Shown: one piece after another, positions 35,426-46,153 of the stretch | Layout of the letters: each line of letters begins with the position of its first letter | How positions within the stretch are numbered: position 1 is the first letter of the stretch | NCBI RefSeq assembly: GCF_041200025.1 | Contig: NZ_CP165628.1 | Location: 2,170,001-2,234,000, forward strand | Direction of reading: 5' to 3' | DNA from: Rouxiella sp. WC2420 | Lineage (GTDB): Bacteria > Pseudomonadota > Gammaproteobacteria > Enterobacterales > Enterobacteriaceae | Length of the DNA: 64,000 nt | Made by a program: the position numbers and the translations under genes | Notes under the pieces: generated by a model | What the model saw: only the letters and a program-made list of their open reading frames with translations | Databases searched by the model: none | Told to the model about the DNA's origin: nothing

Positions 35426-36067
35426 ATGTCTGACAAGTTCCATCAGTGTGTCATCGTAGGTATCGCTGGCGCATCTGCCTCTGGAAAAAGCCTTATTGCC
35501 AGCACTTTGTATCGTGAATTACGCGATCAGGTCGGTGACGAACATATCGGTGTTATCCCGGAAGATTGTTATTATCGGGATCAGAGTCATCTGACCATGG
35601 AAGAGCGTATCAAGACCAACTATGACCATCCGAACGCGATGGACCATGATTTGCTTTTCCAGCATTTGCAGGCAATGAAAGCAGGGAACGCTATCGAACT
35701 GCCAAGCTACAGCTTTATCGAGCATACCCGCCTTAACGAGACCGTGACCTTAGCGCCTAAAAAAGTCATTATCCTTGAAGGGATCCTACTGTTGACTGAC
35801 GTGCGTTTGCGTCAGGAACTGAATTTCTCGATTTTCGTCGATACTCCGCTGGATATCTGCCTGATGCGCCGCATGAAGCGCGATGTCAACGAGCGCGGCC
35901 GTTCAATGGATTCGGTCATGGCACAGTATCAAAAGACTGTTCGTCCAATGTTCTTGCAATTCATTGAACCTTCTAAACAATATGCCGATATTATCGTGCC
36001 ACGCGGCGGTAAAAACCGCATCGCTATAGATATTCTAAAAGCGAAAATTAGCCAGTTCTTTGAATAA
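35426..36067 (+). CDS. udk: Uridine kinase
   Basis: 213 residues from ATG 35426 ([22 protein letters not shown]), the same length as E. coli Udk; an upstream in-frame extension to 35318 lacks family support. It has Walker A GASASGKS, the substrate region [11 protein letters not shown] and the nearly invariant [14 protein letters not shown]. It phosphorylates uridine and cytidine in pyrimidine salvage. A TATAAT at 35357-35362 may be its -10 element. Confidence 0.97.
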   Translation: MSDKFHQCVIVGIAGASASGKSLIASTLYRELRDQVGDEHIGVIPEDCYYRDQSHLTMEERIKTNYDHPNAMDHDLLFQHLQAMKAGNAIELPSYSFIEHTRLNETVTLAPKKVIILEGILLLTDVRLRQELNFSIFVDTPLDICLMRRMKRDVNERGRSMDSVMAQYQKTVRPMFLQFIEPSKQYADIIVPRGGKNRIAIDILKAKISQFFE

Positions 36068-36225
36068 TCAGAGAATCCTAAACCCTAGCTGCTACCCAAA
36101 CTCTTCGACATCGTATCAAGTCGGCAAAGTGATTAACTCCGATAGGCTGACAAGGCCTAATGATTCGGGTTATGAGATTAAGCCAACGCAGAAGCAGTGT
36201 CGAAAAGTGGGGGAAAGGAAAAGAC

Positions 36226-36807
36226 ATGAGACTTTGTGATACTGATATAGAAGCCTGGTTGGATGACGGCCGATTAAGCATTGAACCGCGTCCGCCGGTA
36301 GAGAGAATCAGCGGCGCGACGGTAGACGTGCGCCTTGGCAACGGTTTTCGCGTGTTCCTTGGGCACAACGCGGGTTTTATCGACCTGAGCGGGCCTAAGC
36401 ACGAAGTCGGTGCGGCGCTGGATCGTGTCATGAGTGACGAGATTGTTTTACCCGAGGGTGAAGCCTTCTTTTTACATCCCGGCGAATTGGCGCTGGCGGT
36501 CACGCTGGAGTCAGTAACATTACCAGACAATCTGGTCGGCTGGCTGGATGGACGTTCTTCGCTTGCACGTCTAGGGTTAATGGTTCACGTTACCGCGCAC
36601 CGTATCGACCCAGGCTGGCAAGGGCGTATCGTGCTTGAATTCTATAATTCAGGTAAACTGCCTTTGGCGCTGCGTCCTGGAATGCTGATCGGCGCATTGA
36701 GTTTTGAGCCATTGTCTGGTTCGGCATCACGTCCTTACAACAGTCGTCAGGACGCCAAATATCGAGACCAGCAGAGTGCGGTTGCCAGCCGTATCGATAA
36801 AGACTGA
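36226..36807 (+). CDS. dcd: dCTP deaminase
   Basis: 193 residues from ATG 36226 ([15 protein letters not shown]), matching the usual length, with GGGGAAAGGA upstream. It has the homotrimer motif [18 protein letters not shown] and the nucleotide-binding [13 protein letters not shown]. It makes dUTP from dCTP for dTMP synthesis. It follows udk and precedes asmA in the conserved enterobacterial order. Confidence 0.97.
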   Translation: MRLCDTDIEAWLDDGRLSIEPRPPVERISGATVDVRLGNGFRVFLGHNAGFIDLSGPKHEVGAALDRVMSDEIVLPEGEAFFLHPGELALAVTLESVTLPDNLVGWLDGRSSLARLGLMVHVTAHRIDPGWQGRIVLEFYNSGKLPLALRPGMLIGALSFEPLSGSASRPYNSRQDAKYRDQQSAVASRIDKD

Positions 36808-36853
36808 CAGGTCCTGGCAGGATGCGGGGGCAGGCAACATATAAGAGGATGGC

Positions 36854-38671
36854 ATGAAAAGATTAGTGACAACGTTGGTTATTTTACTGGTGGTAATTAT
36901 TGCCGGTATGACCTCGCTGGTTTTTTTGATTAACCCGAATGATTTCCGTAATTACATGGTCAATCGTGTTGAGCAGAAAAGCGGTTATAAGCTGGCAATT
37001 GACGGCGATCTTCGCTGGCATGTCTGGCCTCAGCTAAGCATTTTGGCTGGTCAAACTTCACTGACTGCACCCGGAGCGAAAGAACCGGTGGTGAGCGCCC
37101 AGAACATGCGCCTTGATGTTCGCCTTTTGCCTTTGCTCTCGCATCAGCTTTCTGTCAAACAGGTTATGCTCAAAAGCGCGGTCATCCGCCTGACGCCTGA
37201 CAGCGAAGCCAATGAACCGGATGCGCCGATTGCCCCTGCGGGTTCGGGCAATCAGGATGTCAGCGAGTCAGATAACGGCTGGAAATTTGATATTGGCCAC
37301 CTTAGCGTGGAAGATAGCCTGCTTATCTGGCAACGTGCGCAAAGCGATCAAATCAACGTCCGTGATATCAATTTGCAGATGGATCAAAGCAGCTCCCGCC
37401 AGGCAACTATTCACCTGTCGAGCCGCATTAACCGCGACCAGCGTGACCTGACGCTAAACGTTGATGCCAATCTGAATATGCAAAACTATCCTCGCCAGTT
37501 TTCCGCCGATATCAGCAACCTGAGCTATACGCTGACCGGGGCAGATATTCCTTCTAAAGGAATTAGCGGGCAGGGGAGTTTGCAGGCTCGTTATCAGCAA
37601 AATACCAATACCATAACGCTGAATAAGCTGTCTTTGTCGGCCAATGATAATCAGCTAACCGGCAGTGGTCAGGCGGTGCTCAGCGATGTGCCTGATTACC
37701 AGCTGAACTTGCAGGCCGATAAAATGAATCTCGACGAGATTTCCGGCTGGCAACCTAGCAGTAGCAAAAGCGACGGTACACAGCAACAGGCGCAGGCCGT
37801 GATGTCCGCTCCCGTGATTGCTCGCGATATCGATCAGCAGCAGAATGGTCTAAGCGTGCTAAATGGTTTCAACGCTCAGTTGGGCTTGAAGGCGGTCGCC
37901 GTCACCTATCGCGGGCTGGCTATTGAGAATCTGGATCTTCAGGCAACTAATCACCTGGGTGAAGTCCAGCTATCAAAACTCACTGGCAATATGGGGCAGG
38001 GAACTTTCTCGCTCCCAGGCACCCTGAACTCAACCCATCAGCAGCTAGAGGTCAGTTTCGCTCCCGAGCTGACCAATATCCAGCTAGGCGACTTGTTGCA
38101 TGCCTACAATCTGCCACAGGCGTTGACCGGAAGCTTCTCTATGCAGGGCAAGCTGGGTGGCAAAGGCTTGTCGCTGGAAGACTTCGACACCCATTGGCAG
38201 GGTGATGCGCAAATGTCGATGGCGGATGCGCATATTAATGGCCTGAATATTCAACAACTGGTGCAACAGGCGGTGGCGCGGAGCAGTAATCGCGTGCAGG
38301 GTATGGATCGTTATCAGATGTACAGCCAAATTCAGCAGATGCAGGCAAGCGGTAAGCTGCGCAACGGAGAGTTGAGTCTCAATAACCTTAACGCAGAATC
38401 GCCGATGATGAATTTCAAGGGCGAGGGCAAGGTCAATTTTGCACAGCAGCAGGCCGATATGAATTTGCTGGTGCGCGTCACTGGCGGCTGGCAGGGTGAT
38501 AACCCGCTGATAGCCACGTTGCAAAAAACGGACATCCCACTGCGCGTATTTGGACCTTGGAAACAGCTTAATTATGAGCTAAATGCGGATCAGGTGTTGC
38601 GCCAGCAGCTGCAGCAAAGCGCCCGCAGCGCGCTTCAGAACTGGATCGACAGTCGAACCCATAACAAGTAA
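36854..38671 (+). CDS. asmA: AsmA family outer-membrane assembly protein
   Basis: 605 residues with one N-terminal membrane anchor (LVTTLVILLVVIIAGMTSLVF) and a large periplasmic AsmA domain. Recognisable are LIWQRAQSDQINVRDINLQ near residue 155 and the C-terminal AsmA region GQGTFSLPGTL ... LNAESPMMNFKGEG. AsmA-like proteins form long grooves thought to move phospholipids across the periplasm and affect outer-membrane and LPS assembly. Position after dcd fits E. coli gene order. Confidence 0.95.
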   Translation: MKRLVTTLVILLVVIIAGMTSLVFLINPNDFRNYMVNRVEQKSGYKLAIDGDLRWHVWPQLSILAGQTSLTAPGAKEPVVSAQNMRLDVRLLPLLSHQLSVKQVMLKSAVIRLTPDSEANEPDAPIAPAGSGNQDVSESDNGWKFDIGHLSVEDSLLIWQRAQSDQINVRDINLQMDQSSSRQATIHLSSRINRDQRDLTLNVDANLNMQNYPRQFSADISNLSYTLTGADIPSKGISGQGSLQARYQQNTNTITLNKLSLSANDNQLTGSGQAVLSDVPDYQLNLQADKMNLDEISGWQPSSSKSDGTQQQAQAVMSAPVIARDIDQQQNGLSVLNGFNAQLGLKAVAVTYRGLAIENLDLQATNHLGEVQLSKLTGNMGQGTFSLPGTLNSTHQQLEVSFAPELTNIQLGDLLHAYNLPQALTGSFSMQGKLGGKGLSLEDFDTHWQGDAQMSMADAHINGLNIQQLVQQAVARSSNRVQGMDRYQMYSQIQQMQASGKLRNGELSLNNLNAESPMMNFKGEGKVNFAQQQADMNLLVRVTGGWQGDNPLIATLQKTDIPLRVFGPWKQLNYELNADQVLRQQLQQSARSALQNWIDSRTHNK

Positions 38672-38733
38672 ACAACTTGTTTACTCATCGACCTATCTCC
38701 CGCGGTAGAAAGAAAAACCCTTTCTGCGGCGGG
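38663..38733 (+). terminator. Putative asmA terminator region (two hairpins)
   Basis: aacaagt/acttgtt (38663-38681) overlaps the asmA stop. A second inverted repeat, cccgc...agaaag / ctttct...gcggg (38699-38733), follows. Neither has a strong U-tract. The rest of the spacer to 38908 holds nothing recognisable. Confidence 0.4.
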
Positions 38734-38908
38734 ATCAGTCGGTATTAAGATTCTTTTACGAAGCCTATACCGAATCGTTTTCTTGGATAAAATTCCCGTT
38801 TTACCCTTCGCAGCGTCATCTCATAAATCTACAATCTGATCTTTGGGAGCTTCAGCAGATTCAGAGGCCACCAGAGAGTGAGTTGACTTATCCTCCACGG
38901 GAAAGAGT

Positions 38909-41900
38909 TTATGTAGATAAGGGGTCAAATTCAGGGTATTCAGTTGTACCATATTTTTTTAGTACATCTTTAATGACCAACAAATGTTCCTCTTTCAGGA
39001 TGTATTCTGTAGATAAAGGGTCTAGAGAAAGATTATCGCGTCTGGAGGGGTCTCCGTATTTTTTAATGTAACCGATGATACTTAAGCCATTAACCCTAAT
39101 TGCTCTTTCACCCATATAGTGAATCGTTTCTCTTGAGAGAGTGCCCTCTTTACCCTCTGCGGTATCATTTAGCAGATTTATATTTAGCTGGAAGGTTGGT
39201 GGTGTACCTGTGGCGGGTGAAGAGGGAGACGTGGTCTCGGAAGGGCTCGCTAATTCCTCTGTATTAAGTTCGGGTGAAACAGCATCACCATCCGACATAT
39301 CGTGCGGGTTTGCAAATGAAAAATCAATTCTGAAGGAATTAACAGGATTAACATTCTCAGGTGATGCTGAGTTAGTGGAGCGGGAAGTGTTAGATTCAAC
39401 TTGATCAGATTGAAAATATTCTTTAGCAGAGTTGCCGGCCGCATTTCCTGCTAAACCGACGTTTGCATTGGTAGCACCTCCGCCAAAATGTTTAGCTGCA
39501 TTTGCAGCAGGTTTTGTAACATTTTTTAAACCACGTTTCATGGCTTTGGCTGCACCTTGTCCTACTATATTGCCAATGCCTTCGAATGCAAGACCAACCC
39601 CTGCATCAATATAGGCATCACGGGCTTCGCTGCTTCTGTCTGCGGTTGTCGCCTTATATAGGCTGGGTACTGTAGAGGTAACGACTGTCGAGGCTAAGCT
39701 GGTTAAGGCATGTCCGAAAACGCGTACCGCGACCCCTGCGGTCCCGGCCAACGCAATCCCGCCCACAGACAATATTACAACGCTGATGAACGCTCCGGCT
39801 CGAGCTGCAATCTTGATATAAACATCTTTTCTCATCTCGCTTGGCGTCTTAACAAGATAATTCGCGTCGTCGCGAGCCATATCAGCATTGGTGTTAAAGA
39901 TATCTTCGGTGAAATCATGGGAATCATGTGTGGCAATGGCGGGCTGCCATGCAGGGCCTAAGACGCTGTCAGTTCTAAATGTCGTATGCACGTAGCGGCC
40001 ATTGGAAATTAACTCACTAATTATGCTGGAGCCATTAAGAGAAATACCATCTTTCATTCGCCGACAGAAGGTTTCAGCCGCGAGCTTAGAGGCAAATTCA
40101 ATAGTGGGCTGACCGGGTTGAGTTTTTCCCTCAAAGACTCTCCCATCTGTTAATGAAATATAAAGAACCTTGCCATTAAGGCCTTTAATGCAAACCATAT
40201 TAGCTACTTTATGGCCCCTAAAGGTTACCGTTTGAACCTTCCCTCTTTCAATATCGTAGAAATAAGCATGACGGTCTTGAATCTTATCATCGCCCTGCAA
40301 ATTGAGGTTTTTAGCAATTATCTGGTTTATACGCCACAGGGAAAATCTCTTATGCTGGCCTTTTACATCTTCTCTATTAAGGTATTCATCAAGCTGTTTG
40401 AGATATTGAGCTTCTAAATCCATTGCTTTTATTTCGTCCAGAAATGAGTCTGAACTGCCAGATATCGAAAATTCCATATCTTCGGTACCGAGGGCACCAT
40501 AGTCCCGCCGACCATATTCTCCTAGCATATATTCCTCAAGAGTAATGCTATTACCTGTTTCCATCATTGCGGGTTTGAAATTCCCGGTCAGGGCATTCGT
40601 TGGGTAAGTCCACACGACGTACCATACCCATCCTCCATTTGAAAGTTCTCGATGTTTGATGGATATCCTGGTTTTCAATGTGACATCACGATATTTGGCA
40701 GGATTTTTTCTTTTTTGAGCGTCCAATAGTTCCTGACATTTTCTTTTCATCCAGTCACGTGGTGCCAAAACATCATTGTTAGACTGAGAGCGAGAATCGT
40801 GAAATTCAACCGGAAGTTGATCATACTCAGTCGGATTGTATGGGCCTCTACCTACTTTCTTTTGCGAACCCTCCCAATAAGGGGCGCTTCTCTTAACGCG
40901 TAGCGTTTGCTCCTGCGCTGGGGCATCCTGCGACATTTGCTCATTAAGAAGGGGCGTGCTCAGTTGCTCTTTTCGTTTCTGTTGCAGAGCAAGGGATTCA
41001 GCAAGCTGCTGGGAATATTTGGCTTCTAACTCTTTGATTATTTTTTTGGCCTCAAGCTCATCTTGTTCATCTAACCACCCTTGCTCCTGCGTCGGGGCAT
41101 CCTGCGACATTTGCTCATTCTGCAGAGTCATGAGCTGATGTTCGGCTCTTCTCTGCTGCAGTATCTGGAATAGGCTTGAAGAGGTGGATACCGCGCCTCT
41201 AGCGCTTTCAACGGACCCGGCGATAGCGAAGTTCATTGGCAGATTTGAGGCAACATTTTTAAGAAAAGCTTGAGGACGAGTGGCTGCACCATAGATCGCA
41301 ATCGAAGCCGTTATCGGCAACAACAATATACCAGGCAATAGGGTTAATATGCTTAATAACACGTTAACAGCCTGCCGTTCTTGCATTTTGTAATGTTGAT
41401 AATAAGGAAACTGCTGGCCTGGAAGGGTGGCTTTTTTAACGCCTTCTGCTCCTTTGTAGTAACCATAAATTTGATGTGCTTTTAGCACATTCCCAACCCG
41501 CAACAGGCTACGGTTTGGGTCGGTAAGGTTCTCAGCGGCTGACAGTATATCTGCGACCACCTCACTGCCAGTGGCCGCTGACAAACCCAAACTCACCAGG
41601 CTGAAAACGGCTTTTTGGGTGGCTTTACTAATGATCGCATCCTTTATCGTGCTGGTTGCAGCCATCAGTTCATCCACTGTGGGTGGCAGCCGCTGTGTAC
41701 CGTTATTAATGTTACTGAGTTCCTGCGCCATCCCCGCCACCAGGAGAGCATTATAGGGATCTCTTTTTCTGTGCAGTGCCAGCCTGTATGGATCACTCAA
41801 CGCGGAATGCAGATACTGGACAATTGCCTTTTCATTGTCGGGATCACCCCCGCTCAAGTCTTTTGCCAGGCTGGTTAAATTTCGTGCCAAAACCTTTTCA

Positions 41901-43840
41901 TGTCGATTGTAGCCAAACTTGCTCCCAAACATGGGTGATGGAACAAGGCGAATCTCAGTTAAAAGTTTATTGATACGCACATTCATATTAATAGCTTCTT
42001 GTGCGATTTTTTCTGCTCCACTAAAAGTATTTCCGCCCGTTATGCGTAAATTTTTCAAGATAGAGTTCTGAAATTGTTTCACTGAAGCCTGGAAGGATTC
42101 TGCCATTAAGTTTGTGTTAGCAATATAAAGGTTGCTTGCCTTGGTATCCGAGAATTCGCTGGCAGTGTTATTGAATTGCATATTCCCTTTGTCAGTAAGT
42201 TGACTGTAGACATAAGGCAAAGCTTTCATGAGTTCGGCAATAATTTCTAAAAACTCTTTTTCCACTGTTTCTAATTTATCATCACGACGTAAGCGTGCGC
42301 TATTTTTGTTCAGTGAGGTATCTAATAAGGCCTTAAGAACCAGTGGCGTTCTGTCCTGTTGTCTGATTTCAGGCAATTGTGTCTGCCTTTTGCTCGTGAA
42401 CTGCGGTGATAGCATGTCTGGAATTCTTTTATTATCCCGAGTTATCACTCGCCCAAGCTTCTCGGCAACTGCCTGCAAAGGCTTGCAGAAAAATTGCACC
42501 TGTTCAGCCGCGTTATCTAAGGGGATCCTTAAAGTGCTGAGGCGCGTTATTTCTGCCTCAGTTAAACTGCTATGCACATTTAATTGCTTATCTAAAGAGT
42601 TCATCAAGGAAGCGTTACTTTCTTTGATTTTGTTATTGATAGTCGGCGGTAGGGATTGAACCGCATTCGAAATGCTTGTCCACTTTTTGCTAATGTAGTT
42701 ATTCAGGGTGCTGTCATGATAAATTACCGGCGTTTTTTTAACGGCATTTAGTATTTTCCTTGCTTTGCCGGGCTGTGAAGGCTTAATAATTTCAAGTGCC
42801 GCTTTAAGACTGGATTCACCCTGTTTCAATGCCGACATCAGACTCTTTGAGCTTGAATTTAATTCAGCACTGCCGTGATTTTTAACTGTCTTCCTCATGT
42901 GACGCGACTGATCAATGGCATGCTCAAGGTTGTCAGTCGTAACTATTAGTGAAGTCGACCGCGTTTCACGAAACTGTTCAACCGATTTTTGAGTGAGGAT
43001 GGCTAGACTTTTTTTTAGTTGCGGATCGCTGTTCGCGGCGTCTTGTAATTTAATTGCCATCAAATCAATGAACTTATTATTCACCTCACCATTGATTTCA
43101 CTGGTATTTGCAGAGGTGTTGGCCAGGAAATTTTCAATCTCTTTGAATTCAAGGTCATTAAATAACGAGAGTGAACCCGAAATTCCTAGCAGATCTATAA
43201 CGTTACCTCCTAAAACCTTGAGCACGTCATTTTCCTGAGTGCTTAGCAGCGTACTGTCTTCTGCAGGGTGCTTTACGCCACTTATCGGCAGGGCCATCAT
43301 GGTTTCTGCAAGGGCTTTACCCATCGATTTGATGGTCGCTGCCATCTTGCCACGCATGTAGCCCGATTTAGATTGGTCAAAACTCCCTTTCCATTCTTTA
43401 TCAAAGCTTTGTATCAATTCATTGATTGACTGCTGAGCTTGACTGACTTCTTGAAATACGTCAGGCGGGACTCTTAAAATATTACCTGCGAGCGCGCCAT
43501 CCTGAATAAACGTCTCAAAGGATTCCAACTGAACCGCGTTCATTTTGACCCAATCATTGCTTAGGGACATAGGCTCATAAAGTGTTGGGTTACTCTTTTT
43601 TTGGTCATATTCATCCAAAATTGCTAATCGTTCTTCAATTTGTTGTTTCACTTTCTGGGTAAGATTTCCGTCTATATCGATTACACTTTTAGCCCTGCCT
43701 GGTATGCCAGATAAGGGCTGGTCAGAACCTGACGGGTCGCCAGCACTTAATAATAGGGCATTGTGACTTTTGTGAGATAAAACAGGTCGTTTTGCTTTAA
43801 CCTGTTCTTCTGCTTTTGAATCGGTGTCATTGATGGGCAT
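38909..43840 (-). CDS. Giant islet protein of 1643 residues, possible secreted toxin/effector
   Basis: A single long frame with AGCGGAGG upstream of ATG 43840. I do not recognise a catalytic domain. The architecture seen is a long helical N-terminal part (about 1-800); a hydrophobic stretch at about 820-850 (LLSILTLLPGILLLPITASIAI); a Glu/Gln-rich linker at about 895-980 with a duplicated NEQMSQDAP(T/A)QEQ unit; an RVKRS dibasic site at about 981; a mixed alpha/beta block at about 1000-1320; a second hydrophobic segment at about 1340-1385; and an Asn/Ser/Thr/Pro-rich tail. Size, paired hydrophobic helices and modular layout recall large dermonecrotic-type (DUF6543-like) toxins, but this is only an impression. 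No N-terminal Sec signal. It is inserted between asmA and yegH, which are adjacent in E. coli, so it is accessory DNA. Confidence 0.65.
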   Translation of the reverse strand: MPINDTDSKAEEQVKAKRPVLSHKSHNALLLSAGDPSGSDQPLSGIPGRAKSVIDIDGNLTQKVKQQIEERLAILDEYDQKKSNPTLYEPMSLSNDWVKMNAVQLESFETFIQDGALAGNILRVPPDVFQEVSQAQQSINELIQSFDKEWKGSFDQSKSGYMRGKMAATIKSMGKALAETMMALPISGVKHPAEDSTLLSTQENDVLKVLGGNVIDLLGISGSLSLFNDLEFKEIENFLANTSANTSEINGEVNNKFIDLMAIKLQDAANSDPQLKKSLAILTQKSVEQFRETRSTSLIVTTDNLEHAIDQSRHMRKTVKNHGSAELNSSSKSLMSALKQGESSLKAALEIIKPSQPGKARKILNAVKKTPVIYHDSTLNNYISKKWTSISNAVQSLPPTINNKIKESNASLMNSLDKQLNVHSSLTEAEITRLSTLRIPLDNAAEQVQFFCKPLQAVAEKLGRVITRDNKRIPDMLSPQFTSKRQTQLPEIRQQDRTPLVLKALLDTSLNKNSARLRRDDKLETVEKEFLEIIAELMKALPYVYSQLTDKGNMQFNNTASEFSDTKASNLYIANTNLMAESFQASVKQFQNSILKNLRITGGNTFSGAEKIAQEAINMNVRINKLLTEIRLVPSPMFGSKFGYNRHEKVLARNLTSLAKDLSGGDPDNEKAIVQYLHSALSDPYRLALHRKRDPYNALLVAGMAQELSNINNGTQRLPPTVDELMAATSTIKDAIISKATQKAVFSLVSLGLSAATGSEVVADILSAAENLTDPNRSLLRVGNVLKAHQIYGYYKGAEGVKKATLPGQQFPYYQHYKMQERQAVNVLLSILTLLPGILLLPITASIAIYGAATRPQAFLKNVASNLPMNFAIAGSVESARGAVSTSSSLFQILQQRRAEHQLMTLQNEQMSQDAPTQEQGWLDEQDELEAKKIIKELEAKYSQQLAESLALQQKRKEQLSTPLLNEQMSQDAPAQEQTLRVKRSAPYWEGSQKKVGRGPYNPTEYDQLPVEFHDSRSQSNNDVLAPRDWMKRKCQELLDAQKRKNPAKYRDVTLKTRISIKHRELSNGGWVWYVVWTYPTNALTGNFKPAMMETGNSITLEEYMLGEYGRRDYGALGTEDMEFSISGSSDSFLDEIKAMDLEAQYLKQLDEYLNREDVKGQHKRFSLWRINQIIAKNLNLQGDDKIQDRHAYFYDIERGKVQTVTFRGHKVANMVCIKGLNGKVLYISLTDGRVFEGKTQPGQPTIEFASKLAAETFCRRMKDGISLNGSSIISELISNGRYVHTTFRTDSVLGPAWQPAIATHDSHDFTEDIFNTNADMARDDANYLVKTPSEMRKDVYIKIAARAGAFISVVILSVGGIALAGTAGVAVRVFGHALTSLASTVVTSTVPSLYKATTADRSSEARDAYIDAGVGLAFEGIGNIVGQGAAKAMKRGLKNVTKPAANAAKHFGGGATNANVGLAGNAAGNSAKEYFQSDQVESNTSRSTNSASPENVNPVNSFRIDFSFANPHDMSDGDAVSPELNTEELASPSETTSPSSPATGTPPTFQLNINLLNDTAEGKEGTLSRETIHYMGERAIRVNGLSIIGYIKKYGDPSRRDNLSLDPLSTEYILKEEHLLVIKDVLKKYGTTEYPEFDPLST

Positions 43841-43969
43841 AGTAGATTTAACCTCCGCTAAGAATGGTTAAACTATAGGTTTTAATAGTCAGTTATATGT
43901 ATGGGGAACCTTTCCGCCGCAATGAGTGGAACAAGTAATTGAAAGATCGTGCAATTTTGATGCGTCTTT

Positions 43970-45559
43970 TTAGACTTCGTAGTCTTCTTCAATGACTCCC
44001 TTAATCGGCGTGATCTTCACTTTCAATATACGATGGCTATTAACCTCGAGGGGTTCGAAGAGATAGTTATCGATATGCAACTGAGTGCCTTCCTGCGGAA
44101 TATTTTGTGCATACTCCATCAACAGACCGGCAATAGTGTGGTATTCGCGTTTTTCGTCGACGAGCAGAGGCAGATACATCACCAGATCGTCGAGCGGCAT
44201 ATAACCATTGGCAATCCAGCTGCCGTCTTCTAATTGAACAATGTCATGACGAGCATCGAGAGTGGCCGAGGACTCAGGCATGCTTCCGGCGATCGTTTCC
44301 ATCACGTCAGTCAATGTGACGATGCCCTCCACTGAACCGAACTCATCAACCACAAACGCAAAGTGCGTTTTTGCCTGCTTGAACTGCTCGAGTGCGGCCA
44401 GCAGGGAAAGTTGTTCAGGGAAAATAAGCGGCTGTTTGATAACGGCTTTTATATCCATCGAGTTATGCAATAGCTGTTGCTTGAGCAAATCGACAACGTG
44501 AACGACGCCAAGCGGCGCGTCGGTAGAGCTGTCTTCGGTGACCAGCATGCGGGTGTGCTGATTGTGTGCAATCTGTTGCAACAGCGCTTCGGGCGGGTCG
44601 TTAAGTTCGACATTGTCCACGTCATGGCGCGAAGTCATTACGCTGCTCACCGAGCGCTGCGCCAATCCCAGCACCCGTTCAATCATATGGCGTTCCTGCT
44701 GGTTGAAAATCGCGTCTTCTTCTGGATTGATATCGGCAACCATATTTGAAGAGTGAGCATCCAGTTCGGCGTCGTCATGCTTGCCGCGCAGCACTCGCAA
44801 CACAGTTTCGGCAGTTCGCTCGCGCAGTGAACGGCGGGAGGAGAGAAAGCGCCGACGGTTAAACTGTGCCAGCTGATTCAGCATTTCTATCATCACCGAG
44901 AAACCAATCGCCGCGTAGAGGTAGCCTTTAGGGATGTTATAGCCAAACCCGTCTGCCACCAGACTGAAGCCAATCATCAGCAAGAAACTTAAACACAGAA
45001 TAACGATGGTAGGGTGGTCGTTAACAAATCGCGTGAGCGGGCGGCTGGCAAGCAGCATCAGGCCGATGGCAATACACACGGCGGCCATCATCACGGCAAG
45101 GTGATCGACCATGCCCACTGCGGTGATCACCGAGTCGAGAGAAAATACCGCATCCAGCACGACAATCTGCGCGACAACCGGCCAGAAGCGTGCGCGGCTT
45201 CCCTGTTGGCTGTCTTCTTCATCTTTGCCTTCAAGTCTTTCGTTAAGTTCAGTTGTCGCCTTGAACAGCAAAAATACTCCCCCTGCCAGCATAATCAGAT
45301 CGCGTGCGCTGAAAGAGTGACTGAAAACGGTGAGCAAAGGCCGGGTGAGAGACGAGAGCCAGGAAATAGCAGCCAGTAATAATAATCTCATTACTAAAGC
45401 AAATAACAGCCCGGTAACACGGGCGCGGTCACGCTGATGCCGGGGAAGCTTGTCGGCAAGAATAGCGATAAAAATCAGATTATCGATACCCAGTACAATC
45501 TCGAGAACCACCAGGGTAGCCAGCCCGGCCCAAATCGACGGATCGGCGAACCATTCCAT
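43970..45559 (-). CDS. yegH: TerC-family membrane protein with CBS pair and CorC_HlyC domain, YegH
   Basis: 529 residues from ATG 45559 ([27 protein letters not shown]); an upstream in-frame start adds 14 residues without support. The N-terminal TerC domain (about 1-240) has seven or so membrane helices with acidic LGIDNLIF and [16 protein letters not shown] motifs. Two CBS domains follow (about 300-420) and a C-terminal CorC/HlyC domain (to 529, ending [11 protein letters not shown]). The family is linked to metal export or cation handling; function in YegH is not settled. Orientation opposite to asmA matches E. coli. Confidence 0.92.
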   Translation of the reverse strand: MEWFADPSIWAGLATLVVLEIVLGIDNLIFIAILADKLPRHQRDRARVTGLLFALVMRLLLLAAISWLSSLTRPLLTVFSHSFSARDLIMLAGGVFLLFKATTELNERLEGKDEEDSQQGSRARFWPVVAQIVVLDAVFSLDSVITAVGMVDHLAVMMAAVCIAIGLMLLASRPLTRFVNDHPTIVILCLSFLLMIGFSLVADGFGYNIPKGYLYAAIGFSVMIEMLNQLAQFNRRRFLSSRRSLRERTAETVLRVLRGKHDDAELDAHSSNMVADINPEEDAIFNQQERHMIERVLGLAQRSVSSVMTSRHDVDNVELNDPPEALLQQIAHNQHTRMLVTEDSSTDAPLGVVHVVDLLKQQLLHNSMDIKAVIKQPLIFPEQLSLLAALEQFKQAKTHFAFVVDEFGSVEGIVTLTDVMETIAGSMPESSATLDARHDIVQLEDGSWIANGYMPLDDLVMYLPLLVDEKREYHTIAGLLMEYAQNIPQEGTQLHIDNYLFEPLEVNSHRILKVKITPIKGVIEEDYEV

Positions 45560-46153
45560 ATTGCTTTCATACCTTTGTGCAAGCGGAGGAGTCCGCACCA
45601 TGAATAATGGTTGTTGGGGCGGGAAATTTCAAATTTAAAATCAGAGAGCTAGGTAATTCACGCTGATTGCCTGAATTTTCAGAAAAGTGCTCTAAATACG
45701 GCTTGATACGAATTCATTTACGCTTTGTGGCTGACAAAAATCTCTGTTGTTGACTTTTTCGACAATTCGTTGATTTGCTCGACATACCCAGAACCCGTGT
45801 GGCCCGGCAATACGTTTTTTATTGTTTTATATTAAAAAAAGTCAATTTACGGGTAACAATCTTATTTTTTTATGATTGACTTAAGGTCATACTGAACTCG
45901 TGATTTGTGGCTTCCGTTTGCACGGCTTAGACGTAAGCTACTGAAAGATTCACGGTATAAAGACAACATCTTATACAGATTTGGGATTGTTGAATGAGCC
46001 TGCAAAAGCATGGCGAGAGTCTATACTTTGCTTAAGTGATTTTTAAAGCTAATAGCTATTGCTTAAGTATCTTCAGTGGGTAGAGCGGTAGATAAATTCT
46101 GTAAAACCGCTGGCTGAATTTTAATCTTATGGTGTTGAGGAGTATCTCTTACA
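45560..46153. promoter_or_regulatory. yegH-galU divergent spacer
   Basis: A 594-base AT-rich region with no supported gene. It must carry the yegH and galU promoters. TTGACT at 45876-45881 is a possible -35 but has no convincing -10 at the right distance. GAGGAG occurs at about 46136-46141, somewhat far from the galU ATG. Confidence 0.55.
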
